DNA from: Cardinalis cardinalis
Taxonomy: Eukaryota > Chordata > Aves > Passeriformes > Cardinalidae
Length of the DNA stretch: 64,000 nucleotides
Assembly: GCA_014549065.1 (NCBI GenBank)
Contig: JACDOX010000083.1
Location: 2,867,590-2,931,589 of the forward strand
Direction of reading: 5' to 3'
Part shown: positions 50,061 to 63,981 of the stretch, in pieces
Numbering within the stretch: position 1 is the first letter of the stretch
Layout of the letters: every line of letters begins with the position of its first letter
The notes under the pieces: generated by a model
Database searches by the model: none
What the model was told of the DNA's origin: nothing
The model's input: only the letters and a program-made list of their open reading frames with translations
Made by a program: the position numbers and the translations under genes

Positions 50061-52439
50061 AGCTTCCCTTTGGCCTATTTCATATATCCTTTTCGCTCAA
50101 ACTGTGCATTGCTAAACACGCCATGCAAGTGGTAATGAGCTCTTTGAAGTGTTTTCCCCTCTTCTAGAAAAAAATCAGCTTGCAGGCGCATCCTTACAAA
50201 GTGCATATCTGGTGTCTTGTACCAGATTTCCTCTCCTCACTTGCACAAAAAATCAAATCTCCATTGAAAAGCCTCTGAGAAACTTGTAGAAGACTGTTTG
50301 AGCACTATAAAATCAAGATATAGGATTATGTAGTCAACTTCTGCATGCATAATCAGAGGAAAAGTATTCTTGAAAATTAGGAATAAGGTCCAATTTGTGG
50401 CTGGCTTTTGAACAAATGTGCAAGCAAGATGTGCAAAGCGTCTCTGCCACACAGACATTTTCTCATTAGGAGACTCTGTGACAGCACTTAATGAACTGGG
50501 GAGGAGGTGGCTATGGGGTCACAGTTCCCCCTTCCAGCCAAGGAGAATGACCTGCAGAGAAAGTAATGCCAGCTTTCTCCTACAAAGAATTCTGTCATTG
50601 TAGGGGTGCAAGGGCACCTCCAGAAGGGCCCTCAGCTCTGACATTTCAACTCTTTTGAGTATGGGCTGAGACTCAATTTATTTTTCAAAGGATTTGACTC
50701 TTCTATTGCAATCATTGCTTTTTGTTTCTGTCTCTGCGATTAAGTTTCCCTTCTTTATCTAAATCCATGCAAACCTGTCAACCCCATCACCCATCTCTGT
50801 GTAGAATTGCTATCCTTTGAGCACCTGAAATAACATATGACAGACCTATCCAGTCTCACTTATTTGAAGTGAGCTGTCTCCTTTTGCTTTTGGCTTCATT
50901 TTCATGCAGCGGTAAAGATTCACGGCATATATCAATGGAAAATGTAATATAACACTCAAAAGTTTTCAAATCTCACTCATTCAAATGAGTGTGACTTGAC
51001 AAGTCTGATGTGATAAAATAATGCAAAGGGGTTTAAAGATTTCACCTAAATGCACAATGAAATGAAACGGTTTTTCCTTCTTTTTTTTCCGTGTTTTTTA
51101 AAACTTTAAAAATTAATTCTTAAAGGCTGCATCAAATTGATAGAAAAGAGGAAGACTCTTAATGTAAAGCCTGTCATTTTTCACCTGCAAACAAGAGTGT
51201 TTTGCAGTCACCCTCACACTGGCAAAGTTTTACAAGAGGACATGGAGAATGGGATTGATGTAGTCAATTGCAGATATGAAAAACTAAGGAGTTATGTACA
51301 ATGGGGTAGTGTATTTACCAGAAGAGACTTGAAAAGAAAGAACCATAAATTAACTAGAATTTTGCTGTACCTCATCTTAGCTTCCCCACTGTAAGAAGAG
51401 AAAAGAAGAGAGACAGCAAAACCAGAATGAAAGCTGTTAAAAAAGAGGTCAGCCATCTATATCTAGAGGAGTGCTCCAGTTGGTATTAGATAGTTGGCTG
51501 ATTACATGTTAGGGGAGGAAAAAAAATGAAAAATACCCACACATATTAAAAAACAGAGGGTCTACAGGTACTGGTGAGTTTGAGTCATTGCAAGGATTGA
51601 AGACATAAAAAATAACTGCTAATTTGAGTGGCTGAGTATAGGCCTCTCTATTTCTTTTTAATACATAAATAGTTGTGTATGAGTCGTTAGAAGAGCTGAA
51701 ATCACACACATTCTGCTGAGACTGACAGGACCAGAAAGCTCACATCTTACTTGAAAGTTTTCTTATTTCTTTAGACATGATAATCTAGCTTCTTAATTTT
51801 ATGGACACTGTTTTAAAGACCAACATGAAATGTTCTACATGTAGTGAGATCTAATGAAGGGCACTGCACTTATGACCTATAACTCCATGGTGAAGTGAGA
51901 CTTGATTGAAAAAAAAACCAAAAAACCATATATGTACACATTCTGTTTACTTTAGTGGGAGCTCCACATATGGTAGATGGAAAAAAAATCTCTCCTTGGT
52001 TACCCTTTTTTCAGCTTCCTCTAAAGCACATATTACTTCCTGCTCTCAAAAGAAAGAAATTAGTCTAAACAGGCTACTGTTTTAATCCATCGTGTGTCAA
52101 TCCTTGTCTTCCTACAATTCATCTCAGCACGAGAATTGAAGTGCTTGCCTTATTGCTGGACAACTTGTGCATCAAGAACATTGAATTCATAGTCATTTAA
52201 AGTCACTCAAAGTCTCTCAGTGATAAAAGTCATGCAAGTCATTGCACTGTGAACATTGAACTGCTCAACATCAAGTACTTGCTATTTCATATCTATGAAA
52301 CATAACTGACGTGTAAAACATTGGATCCTATTTAGACTTACAAAACATAGGGAGAAGGTGGAAGAAAGCCCTACAAAATTATGACAGACAAAGCAAAGAA
52401 AGCTAAGAAAAGAATTGTGAGACTGCTGGACACAGGCCC

Positions 52440-53170
52440 TTACACCAGATAGTGCAACATTATGGCAAACTTTTTACTGAAGTCCAGGTAGATGACATCT
52501 ACAGCGCTTCCCTCATCTAACAAGTGAATCCCTCTGTCATAGAAGGAGATCAGCTTGGTCAAGCAGGACCTGCTTTTCATGAAATCATGGTGGCTGGACC
52601 TGATTACCTGGTTGTTCTACATCTATCTACTACTTGATGATGCTCCAGATAATCAGTTCCATGACCTTCTGCAGCACCAAGGACAGGCCTGCAGCTCCCT
52701 GGATCCTCTTTGTGGTCTTTCTCATAGATGGACATCATATTGGCAAATTGCCAGTAAACTGGGGTCTTCCCAGTTAGTCAGGGACACTCAGAAATGGCTG
52801 AAAGTGGCTCAGTAAGCATTTCTGGCAGCTGCCTCAGGGTCCTGGGGTGTATCCCATCCAGCTCTGTAGACTTGTAGGTGTTAACAGGTCACTGACCATT
52901 TCTCCTGGGTTATGAGGCTTCATTGTGCTCCCTACCTCTGTCTTCCAGCTCTGTGAGCTGGACAGAGCAGTTGCTCTTACCATAAAGGACTCAGGAAAAG
53001 AAGACATTCAGTACCTCAGCCTTTTCCTAGTTCCTTGTCACTGTTTCCCACCATCACCAAATAAGGGATAGAGACTCTCCTTGACTTTTCTTTTATTGTG
53101 AATTTATGTACAGTAATATTTTTATTGTCTTTTACCACAATAGCCAAACTAAGTTCAGAATTAATGTTCA
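52440..53170 (-). mobile_element. CR1 LINE internal ORF2/RT fragment
   Basis: On the minus strand this reads, with frame slips, as CR1 ORF2. It covers the linker before the reverse transcriptase (53170 down to about 52950, including a 'VVKDNKN' segment) and then the first RT blocks. These include the equivalent of 'CLT.LISFYD' near 52570-52545 and the conserved 'VDVIYLDF' near 52505-52483. RT copies the element's RNA into DNA at a nick. The similarity fades just after YLDF, near 52440, well before the catalytic motif and the 3' untranslated region. The element's own 3' end is therefore missing, which is unlike a simple 5'-truncated insertion. Weak similarity may continue to the right of 53170, as far as about 53600. 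The frame contains stops and the copy is dead. Confidence 0.82.
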
Positions 53171-56100
53171 TCCACTGCTGGTAGCAGACTTCCGGGGGGC
53201 TCTGGCAGGGTAGACATGGGATGTTGTTTCCGTGAAGACCAAGGAAATGTAAACACAAAATCTCATCCTTTGGCATGTCCACTGTCACTAATTCAAGTGC
53301 TTCATTTTGCTTCATGATGACATGATTGTTTTTTATTCTTTATATTCAGTTGTGCAAAGAGGTTTATCTTTCTGCCCTTGGTATCCTTTGGCAATTTCAG
53401 TCTTAGCTGAATTTAAATTGTTGAATTTTCTAACAATATTCTGCATGCCTCGAAAATGTTTCCATCGTCCTCCCTTATGGCTTATCCTCGTTTCCACCTA
53501 CTGTGGGCAAAGAACATTTGCCCTGGGGCTCAGCCATGTGTTCCCATTTATTTAAGATGGTCTTGTGACAGGTTGAGTATCTTCCTGAAAATCTAGATGA
53601 CTTCGAGTTTAGAGAAGATTGCCTCTATACACTTTCCAGTTTTCTTTATTTCAGCTGCAGTATCTCCCCAATGGTTTCATCATCCATACGAAATCTTACC
53701 TTGAATCAGCAGCAGTTGTCACAGGCATCTGGCATTTGAGTTATTCTCCGTATTTTACTTATTGTTGCACAACAAATGCATAATACTTGCAATATTAAAA
53801 TATATCAGACTTTCATTTCCATGTGACTAGCCCTTCAGTTGCTTATCTTTCTTTGCATGTCCTTCAAGATTTGGTTAGGTGCTGCTCTGACATTGCTCTA
53901 GGGGGTCTGGGCTGTGTCCCAGTTTTAAAGCTGTGCTCCTCAAAGGAGATCCCTGAGCAGTGGTATTTCTCCCTCGGTAATGGTGTATTTCTAGCAGATG
54001 TAAAACATACCTACATGTCTTTCATCTGTTGTATATGGGAATAACTGTTTACATGGAAGACTTATGTGAAATGAACTCCTGAAGACTCTCTCACAAATGG
54101 GAACTTGTGGATTTTCCACAGTTGCAATGGCTAAGAGGAGGAGGACTTTCCCTTGTGTGATAATCATAAACACTGATGGGAGAATAAAACCTCTTACTAA
54201 CTAGCTCCAAGCTTATCAGAGCACACTTGTGTAAGTAAAGGTAAATCTGGAGGGAGAGGAGGTAATATAGCCCCATGTGAGTAATTGACTAATTGTTGCA
54301 CCTTTTAGTCTTTGGAAAATACTCAAAACACAGCCTCAAGTTTCACAGAAAATGAAATTGTTAATCTAATTCTAAACCAGCCTCCATGTGAAGAATAGCC
54401 AATATACTATCACATAGCTATCACACTTGATCAGCAATCTGTACTAGAACACCCCAGGAGACATCCACATGGTTTGAAGATTGAGTTGATATACTCAGTG
54501 AAGGATGATTTTTCGTGTGTGTGTTTATTTGTAGGTGTGTTTCAAGGAATTTGTACTCATAAGCTACTTTTTGCAATATTAGGTTTCATTATTTAGGACT
54601 TTTATTTTCCTCTAATTTAAACTAAAAATTGCAGAGAACAGGTATGATTTGTTTTGGTTTTTTTCAGTCCTGCAGTTTGTACAATTGTCACACTTTTATT
54701 TTTGGATATGTCTTCTGAAGTTGTTTGTGAACTGAAAGAGGGCACACACTTATGACTGCTAGATATTTTTCTTGTTTAGTGTAACATATCCTTTCATGGC
54801 ATATGCTCTTGATTTCCTTTCTTCCTTTAAAACCATTAACTGACATTTTTTTACCATGAGGAATAAACTGTCTAACAGCTCCTGTTCCTCACCCATCTAC
54901 ATCAAATGAATTTTTATTTTCCCTCTGTATTGACTACATTACTGCTGCTTTCCATTAAGCTGAAATTTTGCCATATTTCTAAAAGTTCTTTCCTTAAGGT
55001 TACTGCTACAAAATCTCTAACTAATTTCTCCTAGCTCTCCTTCTAGGCCCTTTTCAGATGTATGTCTTTTCCTAAGATCTGTGAGCGGTTCATAAGTACA
55101 GGGTATCTTTGATATGAAAGCCAATTCCTCTCACACACTCCAAATACTACACATCCTACATACAAATACTAGAAATTAATATTTTCTGACTTTCTTCCCA
55201 GAATCTTTATTGCTCCTGAGAATAGCTGTTTCTCCACTGCTAACCCCTTTCTTCTACTACTTTAAAAGCCTTTGCATGTTGTGCATGTTTAGTAGCGTGT
55301 ATTCCTGATTTTTAAGGCAATGGAGAATTAATGCTATTTTTTTTGTACAGTTCCTCAAGCACCATCCATCTTTGATTCTTACAGTATATTCAATTGTAAT
55401 GGGTAAAAACAGTGTGAACTATGGTTTGCAATTTGCCTGCAAACTGAAATGAACAAATGTTATTATACCAATGAGGGAAGGACAGAGTCACGGAGAGATG
55501 CTGAAACAGAGTGTATGGAATAAAACTCAATATAATATGAAACAAAGATCAATGATCCTAATTATTAATTGCATAATTATTGTTGGTTTAGTTGGTGTAA
55601 GTGTATTTCCAACCACTGAAATCATAAGTTGTGGGTCATGATGTTCACTGTAGCTCAAAGAATACGCTCAATCAATATATGGTTCTGACTGGAGATTAAT
55701 TGCTGTTAAATAAAATCAGAACATCCTAATGGCTACAGGTGGACAAACAACAAGCATGCCATTGGCAAAGACAGACTTAGGCTTAACTAAGTAGCCTTCT
55801 GCTGTTATGTGAGCACAAGTTGTAGGACTTTCTGCTGAACAGAATGGTGATCTGAGACAACCCATTTAAGCTCAATGACATTAAATCAACTTTGTGTCAA
55901 TTCCCACTAAGCTTTTCTTGATCTATTCTTCATGCTTGCCCCGCAGAGGCGTAGCTCAAAAGCTAGGCAGCAACACTACAATGTCAAGTAACCTGTCAAA
56001 GCTTCCCGAGGCTGCTGAGGGACTTTAAAACCAGCGTAGGTGTTAAAAAGCTTGTTTCTTGTTTGATTGGTGATGCCAACACCATTGCTCTTGTTGTATG

Positions 56101-58194
56101 AAGAATCTCACTTGCCAGTGCAAATCTGATTTTGTTCCTCCTCAGAGTCCCTCTTTCTCTGCCTTCACCCATCCCATCTTCTCCCCCATATCTTTCTCCA
56201 TTTTCTTAGTGATGACACTGGGCTGGACTAGACAATTAGTCCTTGTCACCCCTACACAAACCTTGATCAAAATGATCCAGTAGAATTTTGTAAGCTTATA
56301 GTAAATGTGAACGATCAATGTCTCTTTTTTCCTTTCATATTTCATTCTTCAAGCTGAAGATTTTTAACATCAGGACAAAAGTGCAAATTCCTTTTTATCC
56401 CCCAGCAACAGGAAAGAGGTCACCTCCCAGGCTGTGTCTCTCACTACTCTCTTCCTTTAGCCTGCAATTACAATTCTTCTCTTTCTGCTTGAACACACAT
56501 TAACTACAGCATTCAGGAGAAACCATTTCTGCAATCACTCTGTGACTAACAAACAGAATTATTTGGGAAAGGCCATAATTATCCATCAGATTGAAAAGAT
56601 TGATTTAGAAGTACCCGCCCAAAGCTCACACATTCATTTGACAGGACTTCTTCCCAAGAGGATTCTATACGCTTGCAGGGTGCTCCAGTGAACACAGTGT
56701 TTGTTCAGACTAGGCATTCATATCTCAAGCTAAAATAGATTGAAGATAGCTTTTAAAATCAGTGTACAATTCATAAAATATAGCACTTGCTTCTCATGCC
56801 ATGGCAACTCTATTGGTTGCACTTGTGATTTATTTCAGTGGCTGAACTCAAGAATAGCTCTGCTTAAACAGTATTAAGTGCAACATAGGTTGTCAACTGC
56901 TCTGGGAGGTAGCGTGCTGCTAAACATTTATTGTTCGCTCTTATCTTTATCCTTTTGCTGGTTTTATCTTTTTTTTTAATTACTCTTTCATTCCCAGCTT
57001 TTTCACTAAGAGGCAGTCCTCAGAGTCTGACAATCTGTCAAGAACTTCCTGAAGTATTTATGGTGAAGGTAGGGGTAGAAAACTCTTTCAAGTTCATGAT
57101 TGTTTTTTCTTGGCATTTTTGTCTGGGTTCCTCCCATCTACTTCAAAGCAATTTCAAAACCTGCTAGCTAAAACACTGTGTACAAAACTATAGCAAAAAT
57201 TATTCTTCCAATAAATACCTTGGCAAAATGTACACTGCACATGTAGTAGATGCTTTGTTTAACACAGTTTATTTTGCATTAGAATTCCTGCCTTATACTA
57301 CCCTATCTGTCTCACAGGTTTGCATGTGTGCATATTCTCTCTGTGACGTAGGTGAATGCCTCCTTTAAAGATCAGGCTTTCTTTTTCTTTTCCTCTTAAC
57401 AATAAACTCTGAAACCCTGAATATTATGTCCTTTGAAACTAATGATGTCAGGCCACGTTCAAACTGAGCAATATGTGCGACCATGAGATACTTTTAAGGA
57501 TGATTTGCCAAGTCATGACCATCAAATCATTATGTTTTAGAGACTTAACATTGAAATCTTGCCAAGAAAAACAATTTCATCAGCTTTTGTTACTATCTGC
57601 TCCTAAAGGACTAATGATGATTCCATGGATCTTACCTCTAAGCTCTTCTAATCATCTTTACTTTACTCTTTGCTGCAACAGGCCTTCACTATGAAAACAG
57701 ATGAAGCAGAGGTGGCATCTGCTTTTCAGATACAGAGCAGATCAGACTAATCCATTCTCTTTCAAAGAAGGATTCTCTCTATAATGTGGAAGTCTGGTAC
57801 AGGGAGCAGCTATGGTGATTCATTTGCTATTTTTTTTTACACTATAGTACAATATGCAACATTTTTTATGAACAGCATGTAGAAAACAGGCATATTCCTG
57901 TCCCACTCCTAGATAGCAACAGAAATTTGCATTATGTACGAGCCTCATTCCCACCCTGCCTACATTACTCTTATACCTTTCAGAATTCACAGAACTATAT
58001 AGAATTCACTTATTTCAACATGTGGTGGTTACATGAAAATGAACAAAATCTGATCACAAGAAGAGAAGATGCAAATTTATACACCCTCTTCCTGCCATTA
58101 TCTAAACAGATCTCAACATAATATATGTGTTTTTAGTGAAAATGAGCATCTGTTAAAATGTTTGAAATGCAAGGAGCTTCTAAGAAAAGTAATG

Positions 58195-58345
58195 AGGTGA
58201 AGAGTCTGGATACTTAGTCCTGTGGCAGTCTTGTTGCAAGCCAGAAGCCTGGGCTCTGGGACTCCTGTAGAGCCCCCCTGTTGTGAAGCCAGGACCTCCA
58301 TCAGTCACTGGGAGCCTCCTTGGTGCCTCTGAGGGGTCCTGGGTA
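58195..58345. other. Weak GC-richer islet
   Basis: About 150 bases are richer in G and C than the flanks, with 'CCTGGG' and 'CTGGGACTCC'-type words. No frame, splice site or known repeat fits. It may be a fragment of an old LTR, but I cannot support that. Confidence 0.2.
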
Positions 58346-61267
58346 TGCAGTTCTCTCAGGATGAAAGAGTAGAGGATGTCATGGCTGAATCAAGGAGTTT
58401 ATAGCTCAGTCTGACATCACTGTTTTCTTCCAGAACAAAATGTGCATTTTTTTCAAAATTACTATTCTGCCTAGATGTTTTCCTTCAGAAAATATTTCAA
58501 ATTTTCTACTTTGTGCTCCAAAACATAGTGCTTTTCCAAGGTGTTGAAGTTTTAGAATGGAAAACAAGATTTTGGAATAGTGATATGATAACTACTGCCA
58601 TTGTAATGGTTTTGTCAGGAAAGCCAGGGAGTGAAGATACCTAGATCAAGTCTGAGGGGTAAAGAAAAAGCAAGGAAGATAAATTAATGGTATTAGTGTT
58701 GTGCAAGCCTGTGAATACATGCAGTGTTTATTCTTTTGGTCTATCAAATCAACACCATGCTTGTATATTTTGTTCAACTCAACTTCATGCCCACCCTTCT
58801 TCTTCAGATAACATATAAGAACCGCACAAAATGTTAAAACTCAGTGCTAATCAGAGAATAAGATAGTTCAAAGCCAACAACAAGGGGATGACAAATACAT
58901 GAGGAATTACAGCTGCATTCCGTGGTGTAGTTTTCAGGCAGGTATGTGATCACTCTGCCCAGTTTGAGCAGCCTAGGCTCAAGCTGGCTCCCATGTGGGG
59001 GACACATTGCTGAACCCTGAAACTGAGCCTCATCCTTCACCCCTCCTTTATGATTTTACAAGGCTGGTGCTGGTCCCCAGATTTCCAATCACATCGTAGA
59101 GCTTGAGCTTCATAGCTTGTCTTCACATCCTCCTCTTGTTTCTCATGAGTGTATTCTGCAAAAAACCTGCCATTCTTCCTGCTGAAGAGATGGTCATTGC
59201 TCTGTGCTTTTTTTCTCCTTCTAGAAACCTCCATTATCTGCAATGCAGTCCATTCTGCTGGAACCAGCTGCTCCTTGCAAATGGATGAGGCAAAGATTTA
59301 TTATCATCAGAACTCATGGAAATTAGAAAATGGACTAATGGAAACCATTAATGTCCTCCTCTCAACAATCAGATGAATGGTAGATCAATGCAGTATATTA
59401 ATGTATTGGAAATGATTAAGATGATAAAACATTGAGTCTCAGATATTTGATGGGAAGAAAGCAGGCAAGACAAGGACAACACTCTTATGCTCTGCTGCAC
59501 CGATAGAAAAAAACCCACCATAATTTAAGACATATTTCCTGTCCAGGATTTTGATATCTTTAAAGAGATAATATTGAAAAACTACTCTCTATCCTTCGAT
59601 AATAGCATCTAACTTTGATATTAAACAGTTTGTCTCCTTAGAAAGCAGACCTTAGTGCCTGTAACATGAATACATGAATAAATTCTTTGTATTCTATGGG
59701 TAAAATAGTAATACTCAGAGTTTGTAGAGAATAATTGTCACTCTTTTAATCAATGACTCTTTTGTTTACAGCTTGTGTATAACATTGTAAAAAGAAATTA
59801 CTAGATATGATTGTTATAACAGTTGCAGTACCCACACACATTCTACGTAAACCTGAAAGGAAATCCTCCAAGAAGGGAAGAAGAAAACTATAAAGGAAAA
59901 TAACTGCACAAGTACTTTATATTAACCTGGCATCATGCATAAAAATAATATAATGTCTGTAAGTGAATGATTCTTAAGCTTTAGGGAATAACTGAATTTT
60001 TTTTTGTGGTCACATTTCTTGGAAAATATCAGAAGCCTTAGGATTCAAGAAATTTTCCTTATCAGCTAAAATTTTGCAAAGGTCAATCCATTCCCATTTT
60101 CAGGACTTAATCAAAATTCCTCAAAAAATTCCTGTTGAATTGCTTTGTGTTGTTACTTGTGGGAGCATTTATGAAGGCCTGATGATGATTTGAACTACCA
60201 CAAATCCCATAAATGTGAGGTCAGAAAGGTTACACCATGGCACTTCAGTGAAGAAATGAAAACAAACCATAAATTATCTCCACCAGAAGGACAGTGTGTT
60301 CAGCCAGATGTCATAGGCTTTGTTTTTCAATTGCTCACTGCTCTCCAACACTCTATCATGTTGCTTGGTTTTAATCATGTGCACTGTGATCAGGAGAACT
60401 CGGGACTCACATGAACTTGACATGCCAAGCTATAGCTGGGTAACTGGGGAAATTCTAACAGGTTGGATACCGTAAATTATGTTGCTATTTTCTTCAAGTT
60501 GTAACTAGTAGAGAAAAGTGTAGAAAAAATATCTATGGTTCACTTATTTTGGAATGAGGCCGTTGACAAAGAGTGGCCAAAATAATCTTATCTGCTAGTG
60601 TTCTTAGTGCATTCAGAAAAAAAAAAATGAAGCTAGCAAATTTTAGAAGCTGTTTCTTATTATTTCTGGAATTTATAAAAAAACACAATGGGGAGGACCC
60701 TGTCTAAAGGAGTCAATGTCATACCATTATGACAGGTACTAATTTGTTTCATAATGAGGTTGGATGCTATAAGGGCCTTCATTGCTGTTAAACCACACTT
60801 CAGTGTAGCTAAGTCTGCCATTAAAGTCATGTATTTCTGACAGAGACAACATTTATTTAATTTAATATTATGGCCCATATTTCAAGCAGGACAAGACGAA
60901 ATACAGTCAGACCTTCCCCATGGTCAGGAAGTTTATTAGCATTGTCAAAGAGAGTCAGAATCAAACTGTACCCATTAACACCAAACCCAGCAGTATTATA
61001 GGATGTTTTACACTAAGAGAGAGTAGACAAAGAACAGAAAAGACATGGAACTCTTCTGGTCCGTGGAAAGCGTAGTGATACCGAGAGAGAGAATTCAAAA
61101 GTTGCAGTAGAGATTCTGGAATATGTGGGTCATACTCCAGAGGAATTCATATTCTATTGAGGAGCCTAATTCTGGTTCAAGGAGGATGAATAAAAATTTG
61201 GAAGAAAAAAGAAAAAAACCAGAAAGATTTAAGAAAATATATAGTGATAAGGGGAGATAAGGTGTAC

Positions 61268-61335
61268 TGAATGTCTCAAGAGGCTAAAATATCGCCTTTC
61301 ATCTCCAGGTCTTTGGTTCAAATCCAAACTAGTTG
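61268..61335 (+). repeat. Possible tRNA-derived SINE relic
   Basis: The sequence GGTTCAAATCC at 61315-61325 fits the internal B box of RNA polymerase III promoters (GGTTCRANTCC). About 40 bases upstream, around 61272-61285, is a degenerate A-box-like stretch (TGTCTCAAGAGGCTAA). The spacing suits a tRNA-like head, and the body does not fold as an intact tRNA by eye. Old tRNA-derived SINEs (MIR-like or others) occur in amniotes. A chance B box is also possible. Confidence 0.25.
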
Positions 61336-62654
61336 TGACAAAAAAATATATTGCCATCAGATGCTGTCTTCTACAAATCAGGAATTTGGCCCATGTTAGG
61401 GTGCTGTCAGAGAGGTACCACTGCAGCCACCATTAACCAGTCCATGCTTGCATGCTGCCTTACAAAGGAAAGCAAGACCTGAATGATTTGAGCAAGGAAG
61501 GAGCTTTTAGAGCTGAGAGCGGCTTTTCTTGTGGACTTGTGTATCCTATTTGAACAGGATTGGGAAATGTTGCAGTGCTGCCTGCACTTGTTACTCCCTG
61601 AACAGATGATTTTCAAAGGCTGTCAAAATGCCAGCTTCTGCAAAGGTTAAGAAAAGACAAATTAAAGTCTGAATCATTGAATATATTAACAGAGGAATGG
61701 TGAGATGAAGTTACATTGGAAATGAAATGAGCACAGCAAGACCAAACTAGGTAATTGTCTGCGCGTTGCTCTGACAGCAGGGAAAAAAATAAGGCACTGG
61801 ACTGCTCATACATGCTGGAGAAACCCGCAGAATGTGAAGCTATGTTCTGTAACATGGATCTGTGACAATTACATGTGATCATAAGGCAACACTGATTCTT
61901 GACTGTCAGATCCAGATGTATGAGTGTTTCATGTATATTTGCTCCCTTTTTAAAAAATGTCACTGTTAGTTAATTTCAAAAAATGAAGCAAGATAATTCA
62001 GTCCTGATAGTAGGCAAAAATACGAGAAGAAGGATTATTACTGAAGGGAATGAGATCCAGAAGGAAAAACTATGGACCAGTGCCAGTAATTCTCATAGAA
62101 GAAACAATTTAAAATGTGGAGGTTAAAAAGGAGCAGCCTACTAGCAATTCAGTCAGGATTTAAGTTACAGTTATGCAAGTTTTGGGCTTTAACTGTTAAA
62201 AAAAGACTTGTTGATACAGGTTAGAGGAAATGAAATGAGTGTTGGCTGTATTTCACATCTTTACTTAGACAAGTGAGGACAGATTTGTAAAGGTATGTAG
62301 ATACCTGAGGAATCTGATAAGGGCCTCCTCTCTAAAAACACACAAGGGCCAAACCCACAGGAATTAATTAGATGTTGACACTCCATTAAGATTTTTTAAT
62401 TTTACTAGAGACAGGTAAATACTAAATTATTCCAATTATCTGTGGCCACCTAAATATCTTACAAAACCTGGCCTCCACTGGATAATTTCTGCTTGCACAT
62501 GCCAATTACTGAGCTGACTCAGTTCTTGCTCACATCTCTGGAATTTCCTTTCTGGGAGCAAAGAGCTCCACATCATTGTTTTCTCCATTTGCATAGAACT
62601 GGAGCTTATTTCCCTCTCTGAATTATTTCTCTATCTGCTTTCCCTCTTCTCTCT

Positions 62655-62965
62655 GCATACCTCTGTGCAGTCCATGGAGATGTGAGAGGAGCAGAGTACA
62701 GTGCTGGTGGCTGGCAGTGCCTTGCCCACAGGAGAGGACACAGCCTGTTCTGTATCCCAAGCTGCATCATGCTCTCAGGATCAGCAGGGTGCAGCTGAAG
62801 AAAAATATCTTGGGAGAAGTGGCAGGCAGGGTCCTTGGCAGAGCTTGCCTGTTGCCTGGGCTGGTCACCAGAAACTTTGTGCTAGAGGGAGACAGAAGAG
62901 ATGGGTTTCTGTGCACTTCTTCAGATGCTTCCTTGGTAAAGGAGAACCTGCATCCTAGCATTAAA
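62655..62965. other. GC-richer islet with overlapping open frames
   Basis: About 300 bases are clearly less AT-rich than the flanks. Two plus frames (62701-62958 and 62717-62998) and one minus frame (62976-62767) are open across the same DNA. None of the translations resembles a known family, and three open frames at once points to low stop density in GC-richer DNA rather than to a gene. Confidence 0.25.
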
Positions 62966-63885
62966 TACCTGAGCACCTTTTCCCTAAAATTTCCCTAAAA
63001 TTAAACTAGACATCACCAAACAAGACAAAGCAATGTGGGGCACTTAATTCAGATGAATAGCACAGTCACACCAGTTACAGCTTCAGGTCACTTAGCACAA
63101 AACAGGAAGTTTTTATGTAAATAGAATAAACGATCCTTTCAGTCCTATTTCTATGATTTACACTATCAAAATACCAACAAAATCCTTTCTCTTGTTGCTT
63201 TGATGTTCCTGATACTGTGTTTCTGAGGTTTACCATGCTCATTAAAATAAGAAAAAGACAGCCAAATTAAACTCATTATTAGCTCCACATTTTTTCTTAA
63301 AGATTTTTTCTGTGTGTTTAGGAATATAAAATTGCATGCTTATACCATGTGTATGTCTTTTACATACTAGCAGAAAAAAATGTAATTGACTAAGTGCTAC
63401 TGAGGTGTGTAAGTTATTTGCCTTCTAGAAATGACCATCTGGGTAAAAACCTGTCAAGATTACTAGCCATGAAGTCAGGCCCTCTGAAAATGCTGTAGAT
63501 GGAGAACCATAACATCTTCATGCCTATGCTCAGTCTTTATATCAAGAGGTGATATCAGCTCCCTCTGGCTTCTGCAAGATGAACATCTTTGGGTAAACTG
63601 AATTATGCATTTGCCCATAGTTCCATCAGAAACTGCAGAAGACCAGTCTAACATATTCTGAATATTTCATGTCCCTCTCTGTCTATCTTATGCTTTGAAA
63701 GCTGATGCTAAGCCTTCTGATACTCCAGGCAAATCATCAAATATCTGTTCTCCCCACAGGCACCCCGACAAAAATAGTCATGGACTGCTTCATTGATCCT
63801 GTAGTTTGGCAGCCTTGGAGATACAACAGGTTTTGCAAATTGAGAAGTGATTTTGTTCTAAGCTGTGTTTAGACATAAGAGAGGA

Positions 63886-63981
63886 TTTTTGTTTGGTTGG
63901 TTTTGGGTTTTTTTGTTTATTTGGATGGTGGGTTTTTTGTTTGTTTTTTTTCGTTTTTTTTTGGTTTTTTTTTTTTTTTTT
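63886..63981. repeat. T/G-rich low-complexity tract
   Basis: Ninety-six bases of T runs with G pairs, GGTT and TTTG words, ending in a long T stretch (63965-63981). It accounts for the Lys-rich 68-codon minus frame there, which is not a gene. A degenerate A-rich retroposon tail on the minus strand is one explanation. Confidence 0.85.

Larger units (their letters stand above)
41296..52439. other. AT-rich unique noncoding DNA with GC/CpG islets
   Basis: About 11 kb with no recognisable complete gene and no CR1. It includes a T/G-rich tract (43071-43140), a 25-bp imperfect duplication (44795-44844), one candidate internal exon (46332-46528, minus), a T run at 48144-48157 and two GC/CpG-rich islets (48480-48570, 49820-50060). 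The remainder is ordinary AT-rich sequence with chance open frames up to 114 codons. Confidence 0.5.

Noticed and set aside
50974..50991. 8-bp palindromic CACTCATT/AATGAGTG pair
   Set aside because: Resembles a regulatory dyad, but short dyads like this are expected several times in the window.
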